59,422 nucleotides of DNA, taken from positions 1-59,422 of the forward strand of contig CAJXUS010000021.1 in NCBI GenBank assembly GCA_913060675.1, given 5' to 3'. The DNA is from an uncultured Rhodospirillales bacterium. Its GTDB lineage: Bacteria > Pseudomonadota > Alphaproteobacteria > Kiloniellales > Kiloniellaceae. The stretch's first letter is position 1, and each line of letters opens with the position of its first letter. This document shows positions 24,718-33,171 of this stretch, in pieces. A model generated the notes under the pieces. It was not told the origin of the DNA. It did no database searches and worked only from the letters and a program-made list of their open reading frames with translations. The translations under genes and the position numbers were made by a program.

Positions 24718-27700
24718 ATGGCCGATAAGGACAACAATTTCGACGAAGCAACTTCGGCTGATAAAAAAGCCATGATCGAAGATGGTGAATTGTTGAATAC
24801 CTTTACGGAGCAAGATGAACTCGAAAAATTCCAGGAAAGTGAGCCGCAAGAACTTACCAGATTAGAGGATACCTCTTCTGCTGCTAATCTCCATTATGGA
24901 GCTTCCGAATCAGGTGAAGATTTTGAATCTTCAAGGATAGAGAGTTCCGTTGTCACCAATGATAACACTGATATTTTGATCTTTAATATCGATAATAATC
25001 TCACAGAACTCCTTAGTCCTAATAATACTCTGGTTACAGATTTTAAAACAAATAATCTTGCCGATACCACGATAAATTCAGTAGATGAACAGACAGACAA
25101 TAGTGAATATACGTCAAATTCACATCTCGAGACAAATTTAGAAATAGGGGAGTTGCTCCCCTTTACGCTTAAGATTGCAGATCTTGGGCTTAGCGATAAA
25201 TTTATTCAACAGTTCACAGAACAAGAAGAAAGAAGAGATAGCTCTGAAAATGAAATTGCAACAGAGTTTCTTGATACTACGGCACCAACGGATATTACCC
25301 TCTCCTCCAATTCTATTTTAGAAGATACTTCTGTTGGCGACGTGATCGCGACTCTTTCTGCAACTGATGTGGAGAGTAACTCCTTCACCTATACCATTGT
25401 TTCTGACCCCGACAGCAAGTTCACCATTGATGGTGACGAACTTAAATTGGCAGCGGGCGTTGATTACGAGACCTCAACCTCACACTCTGTAACCATCGAA
25501 GTCACAGATGGCGGTGGCAATACTTATCAGGAAACCTTCTCGGTTGGTGTAACCGATGTCGATGATACCGCTGCAACTGATATTGCGCTGTCGAATTCAT
25601 CCGTAGCTGAAAATGCGGGTGTCGGGACTGTCATCGGTAATCTTTCTGCAACCGATGTGGACAGTAATTCCTTCACCTATACCATTGTATCTGATCCCGA
25701 CAGCAAGTTCACCATTGATGGTAGTGAGCTTAAATTGGCTGCGGGAGTAGATGCAGAGAGTTCCACTGCACACTCAGTAACCATTGAAGTTGATGATGGT
25801 TCAGGCAATACCTATCAGGAAACTTTCTCCGTTGGTGTAACTGATGTCGATGATACCGCGGCGACCGATATTGCGCTGTCAAATTCATCCATTGCAGAGA
25901 ACGCAGGCGTTGGAACCGTCATTGGTAACCTATCTGCAACCGATGTGGACAGTAATTCCTTCACCTACACAATTGTATCCGATCCCGATAGTAAGTTCAC
26001 CATTGACGGTGACGAACTTAAATTAGCTGCAGGGGTTGATGCAGAGAGTTCCACTGCACACTCTGTAACCATCGAAGTGGATGATGGTTCAGGCAATACC
26101 TATCAGGAAACTTTCTCGGTTGGTGTAACCGATGTGGATGATACCGCTGCGACCGATATTGCGCTGTCAAATTCATCCGTAGCTGAGAACGCGGGTGTTG
26201 GTACTGTCATCGGCAATCTTTCCGCAACTGATGTGGACAGTAATTCCTTCACATATACCATTGTATCCGACCCCGATAGCAAGTTCACGATTGATGGCGA
26301 TGAACTTAAGTTGGCTGCGGGAGTAGATGCAGAGAGTTCCACTGCACACTCTGTAACTATTCAAGTGGATGATGGTTCAGGCAATACCTATCAGGAAACT
26401 TTCTCCGTTGGTGTGACGGACGTCGATGATACCGCAGCCACAGATATTGCGTTGTCTAATAATACAATTGCTGAAAATATTGTTGGAGTAGCACGCCCAG
26501 ATGGAACAGAACTTGTTTCTGATGCTTCTCCTGCTCATCTAATTTCGGACAGTACATCATCCAATACTTATGATTTTGGTGTAGAGAATGCGGGGAAAAC
26601 CGTTAACATTTCTTTTGATACCCTATCTTTTGGTGGGTGGGATGAAGCGGGTGGTTATCAAGATGATTTTACCGTTGATGTAAATGGTGTGCAGCAGGTT
26701 TTTTCTCATGAGGGAGATTCTACCAGCTACAGTTTTCAAGTTGTAACAGACGCATCTGGTAAAGTAGCCATTGATTATGGGATTGATGTAACAGCTAATA
26801 GCGAAGGTATGGATGTCTCCAACCTTGTGATATCAACCGTTGGAAATAACTGGGATACTCAAGTTGGGGCTGTTGTTGGAGACCTTTCGACAACAGATGT
26901 GGACAGTAATTCTTTCACCTATACGATAATATCTGACCCAGATAGCAAGTTCGTAATTGATGGTAGCCAGTTGAAATTGGCTGCTGGTGTCGATGCTGAA
27001 ACCTCAACGGCTCACTCTGTGACCATTGAAGTAACTGATGGCGGCGGCAATACCTATCAAGAAACTTTCTCTATCGGCGTGACGGACGTTGACGACGTAT
27101 CTGCCACGGATATCGCTCTTTCTAGTAATACGGTTGTTGAAAATTCGGGTGTAGGCACCGTTATCGGCAACCTTTCCGCAACGGATGTGGACAGTAATTC
27201 TTTCACCTACACCATAGTATCTGATCCCGACAGCAAGTTCACCATTGATGGCAATGAACTTAAACTTGCGGCAGGAGTTGATCACGAGACTTCAACCTCA
27301 CACTCCGTAACCATCGAAGTCACAGATGGCGGAGGTAATACTTACCAGGAAACCTTCTCTATTGGTGTATCCGATATAAATGAAGGACTTGTTGCGGGTA
27401 ATGTTGATTTAGGCGCTACTCTGGAAGACACCGTCATCACTTTTACATCATCTGATCTCTTGGCAAATAGCTCAGACGTAGATGGTGATAGCCTAACTAT
27501 ATCAAATGTAGCAGTTGATAATGCTTATGGGACAGTTACTGAAACATCTCCTGGACAATTTAGTTTTACCCCTAAAGATGATTATAGCGGCAACGATATC
27601 CCGATCACTTTTACTGTTGGGGATGGAGAGTTTACATCTGATGCCAGTGCTACGGTAGATATAACGCCTGTTTCTGATACCCCCACGCTGAGCGTATCAC

Positions 27701-30255
27701 TGGGCTCGACCTCTTCAGTTACTACACCAGGTTCTGTTAGCGCGACTGTAATAAATTCAGGTAATGCGACTGACACAGGCAATGGTTATACTGTCACAGG
27801 GCGGACGATCAATGGGGATGGATCCCTGAGTGATGCCTCAACTGGGAATGTAACTGCCCAGTCAGGTTATATTACAGTTGCTGGGTCAAACGATGGCCCG
27901 TCGATCCAAATCGGAGCCAAAGATAGTGCGGGTGGTGTTTCTGAAGAACTCATCATTACTTTGGATGGGTCAACAACATCAGTGGATGTTGGATTCAAGA
28001 TGCTCTTTACTAATGAAGGCGGTTCAGGACACCATGAGGAAGCCCTTTATACTCTCTATAACAACGGCCATGAGGTCGGCACGGGAAGCTTTACAGGTAC
28101 AAGTGGTGGGGTTGAAGGTTTTGTCACCCTTTCGGCTACGGATAATGTAGCTTTTGATCAAATTGTATTTTCTGCTGCTGATGATTACACGGGCTATAAC
28201 GATGGTACCGGGCACAGTGATTATTATCTAAGCTCTCTTTCTTATGATCATACAGCACTAGATAGCGTTACGCATGTTTATGAATTGGATATCTCTAGTA
28301 GCCTGAGTGATACCGATGGGTCTGAAAGCTTGTCTGGCGTCACAATCTCAGGTGTCCCTTCTGACGCGGTCCTTTCTGCCGGAACTAATAATGGTGGAGG
28401 GGAGTGGGTCGTATCACAAGCTGATCTCAGTGGTCTAACCATAACTGTTGAAGATGGCCATAGTGGTGATTTTGACCTGTCAGTTGCCGTTTCTGCAACA
28501 GATGGCGCCGCGGTTGCAAATACCCAAACAACAACGATAACCATAGCTGATATTAACACCACACCGACGGATATTTCACTTTCAAGTTCAAGTGTGTCTG
28601 AAAATGCGAGCGTGGGGTCGGTTGTTGCGACACTTACCCCCACAGATCCAGACACAATTTCAGGTTTCACTTACACAATTGTTTCTGATCCGGATAGCAA
28701 ATTTTCCATTGATGGAAGCCAGTTAAAACTAGCTGCAAGTGTTGATTACGAAAGCCAGACTTCCCACTCGGTGACTATAGAAGTCGATGATGGAGCCGGG
28801 CATACCTATCAGGAAACCTTTTCTATTGGTGTGAGCGATATTGATGAAGAGACACCGACGGATATTGCGCTATCTAATAACTCCATAGCTGAGAACTCCG
28901 GAGTAGGGAGCGTTATTGGTAACCTTTCAGCGACGGATGTGGATAGTAACTCCTTTACCTATAAAATTATCAGTAACCCAACTCAAGGGTCAGGTGTTAT
29001 TACCGACGCCAATGTTTCTGATAGCGGCAGTGGCTTCTCTGTTACCGCTCAATCTATAGATGGCTCAGGCTTAACTGACGAATCATCGGCTAATATATCA
29101 TCCTATGGCGGTGGGTTTGGTGTTGTTGGGGCTATTTCAGACTCTGATAGCGGAATGAGCCAACAACTCGGATACGATCAGGCAAGTAGCCAGTCAGAGA
29201 AGCTGATTGTCAATTTTGATAACGAAGTTGATACAGCTGATGTATCCTTTAAATACCTATTTGATAGTTATGATGAATCTGCTCACTGGCAGGCCTTTAA
29301 CGAAGGAGTTCTGGTTGCTGAGGGTGATTTTAACCCGGCTTTCAGTCAAAATACGGGCACCTTTACAATTGATCCTAGCAGCAACTTTGATCAACTCGTA
29401 TTCACTGCAAAAGATCAGACCGATGGATCGGATGGTTCAGATTATCTCCTGACCCAGATTTCATATACCGAAGCGCCAATAGATGATAGCACTTTGTTTT
29501 CAATTGATGGCGATCAACTGAAACTAGCGGCTGGTCTTGATTACGAAAGCCAGACTTCACACTCTGTGACTATAGAAGTCGATGATGGAGCCGGGCATAC
29601 CTATCAGGAAACCTTTTCTATTGGTGTGTCAGATATCCACGATGTTCAAATAGCCGACACAGAAGATCCTGGCGATATGTCTGGCGCAACTCTGATAGGT
29701 ACAGGGGTTGATGAAGTCCTCACTGGAACAAATAGCTCTGACGAAATTTGGGGCCTAGGTGGCAATGATATCATTACTGGCAGTGATCAAACAGATATCC
29801 TGGTCGGGGGGGCTGGTAGTGACAATATTTCTGGGGGTAATCAGAATGATACCCTCTATGGCGGATCTGAGAGTGATATCATGGCAGGTGATGCTGGTAA
29901 TGATACCCTCTATGGCGGATCAGGAGACGATAATCTTTCTGGAGGAACGGGTACTGATACCATATACGGAGGTAGCGGGAACGACACTCTGAATGGGAAT
30001 GATGGAAACGATCTTTTCGTCTTTGATGGCAGTAATGGAGGGGGAGATAGCGATTGGGTAAATGGGGGAACAGGCGTAGATACCATCGATTTATCTGGGG
30101 CTCTGGACGGCTGGACAGTTGTCCTCGATAACGGAGATACTTTCTCGAGTACGGATACTTTTGACCCGACTCTTATCACAGACGATGCAGGAACACTTAC
30201 CGCAGGTAATGGTGCGACAGTTTCCTTCGAAAGTGTCGAGGCATTTACCTGGTAA
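24718..30255 (+). CDS. large cadherin-repeat / RTX protein, type I secretion substrate (1845 aa)
   Basis: No signal peptide. Residues 1-185 are acidic and low in hydrophobics, as in type I-secreted adhesins. Then come cadherin-like repeats of ~96 residues (starting ~186, 283, 379, 475, 571, 792, 1280, 1378) with the core TDIALSN, SFTYTIVSDPDSKF, LKLAAGVD, SVTIEV and YQETFS-GV-D-D. Other Ig/cadherin-like domains occupy ~895-1280. Inserted modules interrupt the pattern at ~589-715, ~1005-1183 and ~1422-1591. About nine RTX nonapeptides (GGxGxDxLxGG type) lie at ~1676-1770, then a short beta-rich tail for secretion (FESVEAFTW end). Expected to be calcium-stiffened, surface-bound or released. The HlyD-like and ABC genes downstream on the other strand are its likely exporter. 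Adhesin or biofilm protein most likely; no enzymatic or toxin domain seen. Confidence 0.9.
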   Translation: MADKDNNFDEATSADKKAMIEDGELLNTFTEQDELEKFQESEPQELTRLEDTSSAANLHYGASESGEDFESSRIESSVVTNDNTDILIFNIDNNLTELLSPNNTLVTDFKTNNLADTTINSVDEQTDNSEYTSNSHLETNLEIGELLPFTLKIADLGLSDKFIQQFTEQEERRDSSENEIATEFLDTTAPTDITLSSNSILEDTSVGDVIATLSATDVESNSFTYTIVSDPDSKFTIDGDELKLAAGVDYETSTSHSVTIEVTDGGGNTYQETFSVGVTDVDDTAATDIALSNSSVAENAGVGTVIGNLSATDVDSNSFTYTIVSDPDSKFTIDGSELKLAAGVDAESSTAHSVTIEVDDGSGNTYQETFSVGVTDVDDTAATDIALSNSSIAENAGVGTVIGNLSATDVDSNSFTYTIVSDPDSKFTIDGDELKLAAGVDAESSTAHSVTIEVDDGSGNTYQETFSVGVTDVDDTAATDIALSNSSVAENAGVGTVIGNLSATDVDSNSFTYTIVSDPDSKFTIDGDELKLAAGVDAESSTAHSVTIQVDDGSGNTYQETFSVGVTDVDDTAATDIALSNNTIAENIVGVARPDGTELVSDASPAHLISDSTSSNTYDFGVENAGKTVNISFDTLSFGGWDEAGGYQDDFTVDVNGVQQVFSHEGDSTSYSFQVVTDASGKVAIDYGIDVTANSEGMDVSNLVISTVGNNWDTQVGAVVGDLSTTDVDSNSFTYTIISDPDSKFVIDGSQLKLAAGVDAETSTAHSVTIEVTDGGGNTYQETFSIGVTDVDDVSATDIALSSNTVVENSGVGTVIGNLSATDVDSNSFTYTIVSDPDSKFTIDGNELKLAAGVDHETSTSHSVTIEVTDGGGNTYQETFSIGVSDINEGLVAGNVDLGATLEDTVITFTSSDLLANSSDVDGDSLTISNVAVDNAYGTVTETSPGQFSFTPKDDYSGNDIPITFTVGDGEFTSDASATVDITPVSDTPTLSVSLGSTSSVTTPGSVSATVINSGNATDTGNGYTVTGRTINGDGSLSDASTGNVTAQSGYITVAGSNDGPSIQIGAKDSAGGVSEELIITLDGSTTSVDVGFKMLFTNEGGSGHHEEALYTLYNNGHEVGTGSFTGTSGGVEGFVTLSATDNVAFDQIVFSAADDYTGYNDGTGHSDYYLSSLSYDHTALDSVTHVYELDISSSLSDTDGSESLSGVTISGVPSDAVLSAGTNNGGGEWVVSQADLSGLTITVEDGHSGDFDLSVAVSATDGAAVANTQTTTITIADINTTPTDISLSSSSVSENASVGSVVATLTPTDPDTISGFTYTIVSDPDSKFSIDGSQLKLAASVDYESQTSHSVTIEVDDGAGHTYQETFSIGVSDIDEETPTDIALSNNSIAENSGVGSVIGNLSATDVDSNSFTYKIISNPTQGSGVITDANVSDSGSGFSVTAQSIDGSGLTDESSANISSYGGGFGVVGAISDSDSGMSQQLGYDQASSQSEKLIVNFDNEVDTADVSFKYLFDSYDESAHWQAFNEGVLVAEGDFNPAFSQNTGTFTIDPSSNFDQLVFTAKDQTDGSDGSDYLLTQISYTEAPIDDSTLFSIDGDQLKLAAGLDYESQTSHSVTIEVDDGAGHTYQETFSIGVSDIHDVQIADTEDPGDMSGATLIGTGVDEVLTGTNSSDEIWGLGGNDIITGSDQTDILVGGAGSDNISGGNQNDTLYGGSESDIMAGDAGNDTLYGGSGDDNLSGGTGTDTIYGGSGNDTLNGNDGNDLFVFDGSNGGGDSDWVNGGTGVDTIDLSGALDGWTVVLDNGDTFSSTDTFDPTLITDDAGTLTAGNGATVSFESVEAFTW
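25273..26427 (+). repeat. 288-bp tandem repeats inside the RTX gene
   Basis: The unit beginning GATACCGCTGC recurs at 25564, 25852, 26140 and 26428, exactly 288 bases (96 codons) apart; the preceding unit from 25273 is 291 bases. Units at 25564-26427 are nearly identical in DNA, so copy number could change by recombination or slippage without breaking the frame. Confidence 0.9.
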
Positions 30256-30342
30256 GATATCGCTTCTTTTGAGCCAAAACTAAGTAAACCCCAATATCAC
30301 TTATCTTAACAAGATGCATATATTTCTCTTATATGGTGTAAT

Positions 30343-31764
30343 TTGTTCATCATTATAGAGGAGACGGGTGAGTTGCAGGGGTCAAACTGGTTAAATGATT
30401 ACGAACTTAGTTGCGCATTTCAACATCTAGAGTTTCCTATATTGGGGACGCCTATAAATATGGCGGTTACTGTTGCTTTAACCCAGATGGAAAATAGCCA
30501 ATGGTGGTCCGCTGATAAAATTAAAGAAGTTCAATTCAAACAGCTTTATCAAGTCATTACCCATGCAATTCATACAGTCCCCCATTATAAAACGATCCCT
30601 TTACCAAAATCCCCCGAAGAACTTTTAAATAACTGGTATGACATCCCTGTCTTAGAACGTGGTGATATAGGAGGTGAGGGAGAAAACCTTGTTTCCACGA
30701 AGCCACCCAAAGGGCACGGTAAAATAACAACCCAATTTACCTCTGGCTCTACCGGGCAACCAATTGGTGTGAAAAATACTGAATTAAGTCGAATTTTCTG
30801 GCGAGCCTTTACCACCCGTGATCATATTTGGCACCAACGTGATCCAAAATGGAAATTAGGACACATAAGGGTCGCGAAAAAAGGCCAGGCAGAATATCCG
30901 GGTACCAAAGGTATGGGGTGGGGATCTTTAAAGGGTAAGGATGCCCTAATTAAAACGGGACCAATTGCAGGCCTCAACATCAATGCGACTGTAGAACAGC
31001 ACGCCGAGTGGTTGATGCGCGCTAATCCGGAATTTCTGATAACCTATCCAAGCATAATTCAACGCCTTGCTGAATATTGTCTGAAAAAAGGTTTGCGACC
31101 GACCAACCTCCAGCAGGTAGAGACAATTTCCGAAGTTATGACCGATAAGGTGAGAGCACTTTGCCATGACGCTTTTGGGGTTAAAATTGTCGATTTATAT
31201 TCAACACGAGAACTGGGGTATCTAGGTCTGCAATGCCCTGAAAACAACCATTATCACGTTCAAAGTGAAGGTGTATATCTAGAAGTCGTTGATGAAGAAG
31301 GGAAAATGTGCCCACCAGGTCTTCCTGGGAAAATTCTGGTAACGCCCCTGCATAATTTTGCCATGCCCTTGATCCGCTATGCCGTGGGGGATTACGGGGT
31401 AATGGGGCAACCTTGTTCCTGTGGAAGGGGCTTACCCGTTCTAAAATCGATACTTGGGCGTGAACGCAACAGATTAAGAAAACCCGATGGATCCTATCGG
31501 TGGATTGCAATTTCGGCCAAAGGATACGGTGAGCTCTTGTCAATTGCGCCGATCAGAGAGTATCAAATTATTCAGGTTTCCCTTAACCAACTTGAGATCA
31601 ATTTTGCTGTAGAGGAAGATTTATCACCGGAACAGTGTGATAAAATATCAGACTGGGCACAAAACCAACTTCATTTTCCCGGTGAAATAATTGTTAAATC
31701 TCACCGGGAGTTAGAGCGGTCATCAAACGGAAAATTGGAACTGTTTAAAAGTCTTATCGATTAA
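30343..31764 (+). CDS. PaaK/CapK-like adenylate-forming enzyme
   Basis: A protein of up to 473 residues from the phenylacetate-CoA ligase / CapK family. Signs are the N-terminal SQWWSADKIKEVQFKQLYQVI, the phosphate-binding loop TSGSTGQPIGV, the adenylation region YSTRELGYLGLQCPE, IRYAVGDYG, and a Cys-containing GQPCSCGRGLPVL typical of PaaK. The C-terminal lysine is present in SSNGKLELFK. It should activate a carboxylate as an acyl-adenylate; the acceptor is unknown. The annotated start is TTG 30343; TTG 30373 with GAGGAG upstream is as likely. It lies 88 bases after the RTX gene and converges on the HlyD-like gene. Modification of the RTX protein or of a surface polymer is a guess from location. 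Confidence 0.8.
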   Translation: MFIIIEETGELQGSNWLNDYELSCAFQHLEFPILGTPINMAVTVALTQMENSQWWSADKIKEVQFKQLYQVITHAIHTVPHYKTIPLPKSPEELLNNWYDIPVLERGDIGGEGENLVSTKPPKGHGKITTQFTSGSTGQPIGVKNTELSRIFWRAFTTRDHIWHQRDPKWKLGHIRVAKKGQAEYPGTKGMGWGSLKGKDALIKTGPIAGLNINATVEQHAEWLMRANPEFLITYPSIIQRLAEYCLKKGLRPTNLQQVETISEVMTDKVRALCHDAFGVKIVDLYSTRELGYLGLQCPENNHYHVQSEGVYLEVVDEEGKMCPPGLPGKILVTPLHNFAMPLIRYAVGDYGVMGQPCSCGRGLPVLKSILGRERNRLRKPDGSYRWIAISAKGYGELLSIAPIREYQIIQVSLNQLEINFAVEEDLSPEQCDKISDWAQNQLHFPGEIIVKSHRELERSSNGKLELFKSLID

Positions 31765-31785
31765 GTGTACCCAACATTTTAGGAT

Positions 31786-33171
31786 TTACCGTTCACCAAA
31801 AGAACTATCCAAGGCGCGATAAATTGGTTTTAAAAGGTATTGTAAAATTGTTCTCGTCCCTGTGTTGATATCAGCGTCAACGACCATACCCGGCAAAATT
31901 AGATTACGGTCGGGTGTATTACCAACGTAGTTTTTTTCCAGATCAATAGTGCCCTTATAAAACGGCTCACCTTGTTCATCTTGGAAGGTGGAGGCTGATA
32001 TGTGTGTCAGTATGCCAGAAACATCCCCAAAGCGGGATACGTCATAAGAGGTGAGCTTTACCTTGGCGTTTTGTCCGATTTTTAAGTGTCCCACATCTTT
32101 TGGTTGGATCTCTATCTCGGCAATGAGTTGAGCCGATAGCGGGACAATTTCCATCAATATATCCCCGGGACCAACAACAGCACTTATGGTTTTTGTTGCC
32201 AAACCCTTTACGATACCGTCAGTCGGGGCGATGATATCAAGCCTAGATACTCTGTCTTCCAATTTGGCCTTGGCTTCTCTTACTTCTGCAAGCTCTGCTG
32301 TTACGGTTCCCATTTCTAATAAAGAGTCACTTCGTAAATTTGCACCGAGTTCGATTAATGAGCTTTGAGCTTCAATCTTGGCTTCTCGCGAACGGATAAT
32401 ATCTCCTTGGACAGAGAGTAGATCTCCATTTACCTGGATTAGGGAGCGTTCAACATCCAAAACGTTAGTACGGGCTTCAATGCCTTTTTTAAAGAGGTTG
32501 CGATGCAGTTCTACCTGTTCATTGATAATCTTGATTTGTCGTTGGAGGTTTTTCTCTCGGTTGATCAGTGCAACGGTTTCATTACTACGTTGTTCAATTC
32601 GAGATTGTAGGACAGATCTTTGACTGGCTAAGGCTTCTTGTTGTAGGGAAAGAATAGCGGTTTGATCGTTGACGAGCTCAGGATAATCAGAGGCAAAATT
32701 AAAATTCGGCTGTCTGTTCAAAACAAAAGATTCCAGTCTCTCTGCCCGAAGGGCTAAGCCGACTTCTCTTGCTTTTAATTGTTCCAATTCACCTTTTGCA
32801 GCTGTCTCATCTAAACGAAAAAGAGGATCACCCTTTTTAACAATTTGGCCATTATCCACGAGAATTTCAGATATAATACCGCCCTCGAGATGCTGAACCA
32901 CATGCAGGTTCCCAGCAGGCACGATATTGCCGTGTGTTGTTGCCCGCTCACTGATTTCTGCGGAGGCCGCCCAAAAACCAAAACAAAATAGGATAAGAAC
33001 GAAAACGACGACAAATTGTCCTAGCAGTTTTGGTGGTCCATTTTCCTCAAGAAGAAGAGGTTGAGAAAGAAAACGGATCAGATGGCGATTAGACCTTGGT
33101 GGAATAGAACGTTTGTCGTTTTTTGTCAGCGCATTGTTTTGCATTATGTTATTACCTGAATTCATACTCAT
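31786..33171 (-). CDS. type I secretion membrane-fusion (adaptor) protein, HlyD family
   Basis: A 461-residue adaptor. A single membrane helix (~48-70, VVVFVLILFCFGFWAAS) is followed by a split lipoyl domain (VQHLEGGIISEILVDNGQIVKKGDPLFRLD and, after the hairpin, IIAPTDGIVKGLA), a long coiled-coil hairpin (~115-300), and the C-terminal beta-barrel with the HlyD signature region PGMVVDADINTGTRTILQYLLKPIYRALDSSFGER in pieces. It bridges the inner-membrane ABC exporter and an outer-membrane TolC-like channel, which is not encoded in this window. Its start overlaps the upstream ABC gene (ATGA), so it is translationally coupled. Confidence 0.93.
   Translation of the reverse strand: MSMNSGNNIMQNNALTKNDKRSIPPRSNRHLIRFLSQPLLLEENGPPKLLGQFVVVFVLILFCFGFWAASAEISERATTHGNIVPAGNLHVVQHLEGGIISEILVDNGQIVKKGDPLFRLDETAAKGELEQLKAREVGLALRAERLESFVLNRQPNFNFASDYPELVNDQTAILSLQQEALASQRSVLQSRIEQRSNETVALINREKNLQRQIKIINEQVELHRNLFKKGIEARTNVLDVERSLIQVNGDLLSVQGDIIRSREAKIEAQSSLIELGANLRSDSLLEMGTVTAELAEVREAKAKLEDRVSRLDIIAPTDGIVKGLATKTISAVVGPGDILMEIVPLSAQLIAEIEIQPKDVGHLKIGQNAKVKLTSYDVSRFGDVSGILTHISASTFQDEQGEPFYKGTIDLEKNYVGNTPDRNLILPGMVVDADINTGTRTILQYLLKPIYRALDSSFGER

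Noticed and set aside
25273..26427. CRISPR-like regular repeats
   Set aside because: The 288-base period is in frame and encodes cadherin-type domains; there are no short identical repeats with unique spacers and no cas genes.
30343..31764. HlyC-like RTX acyltransferase
   Set aside because: Position beside the RTX gene suggested it, but the sequence has the PaaK/CapK ATP-binding loop and length, not the small HlyC fold.
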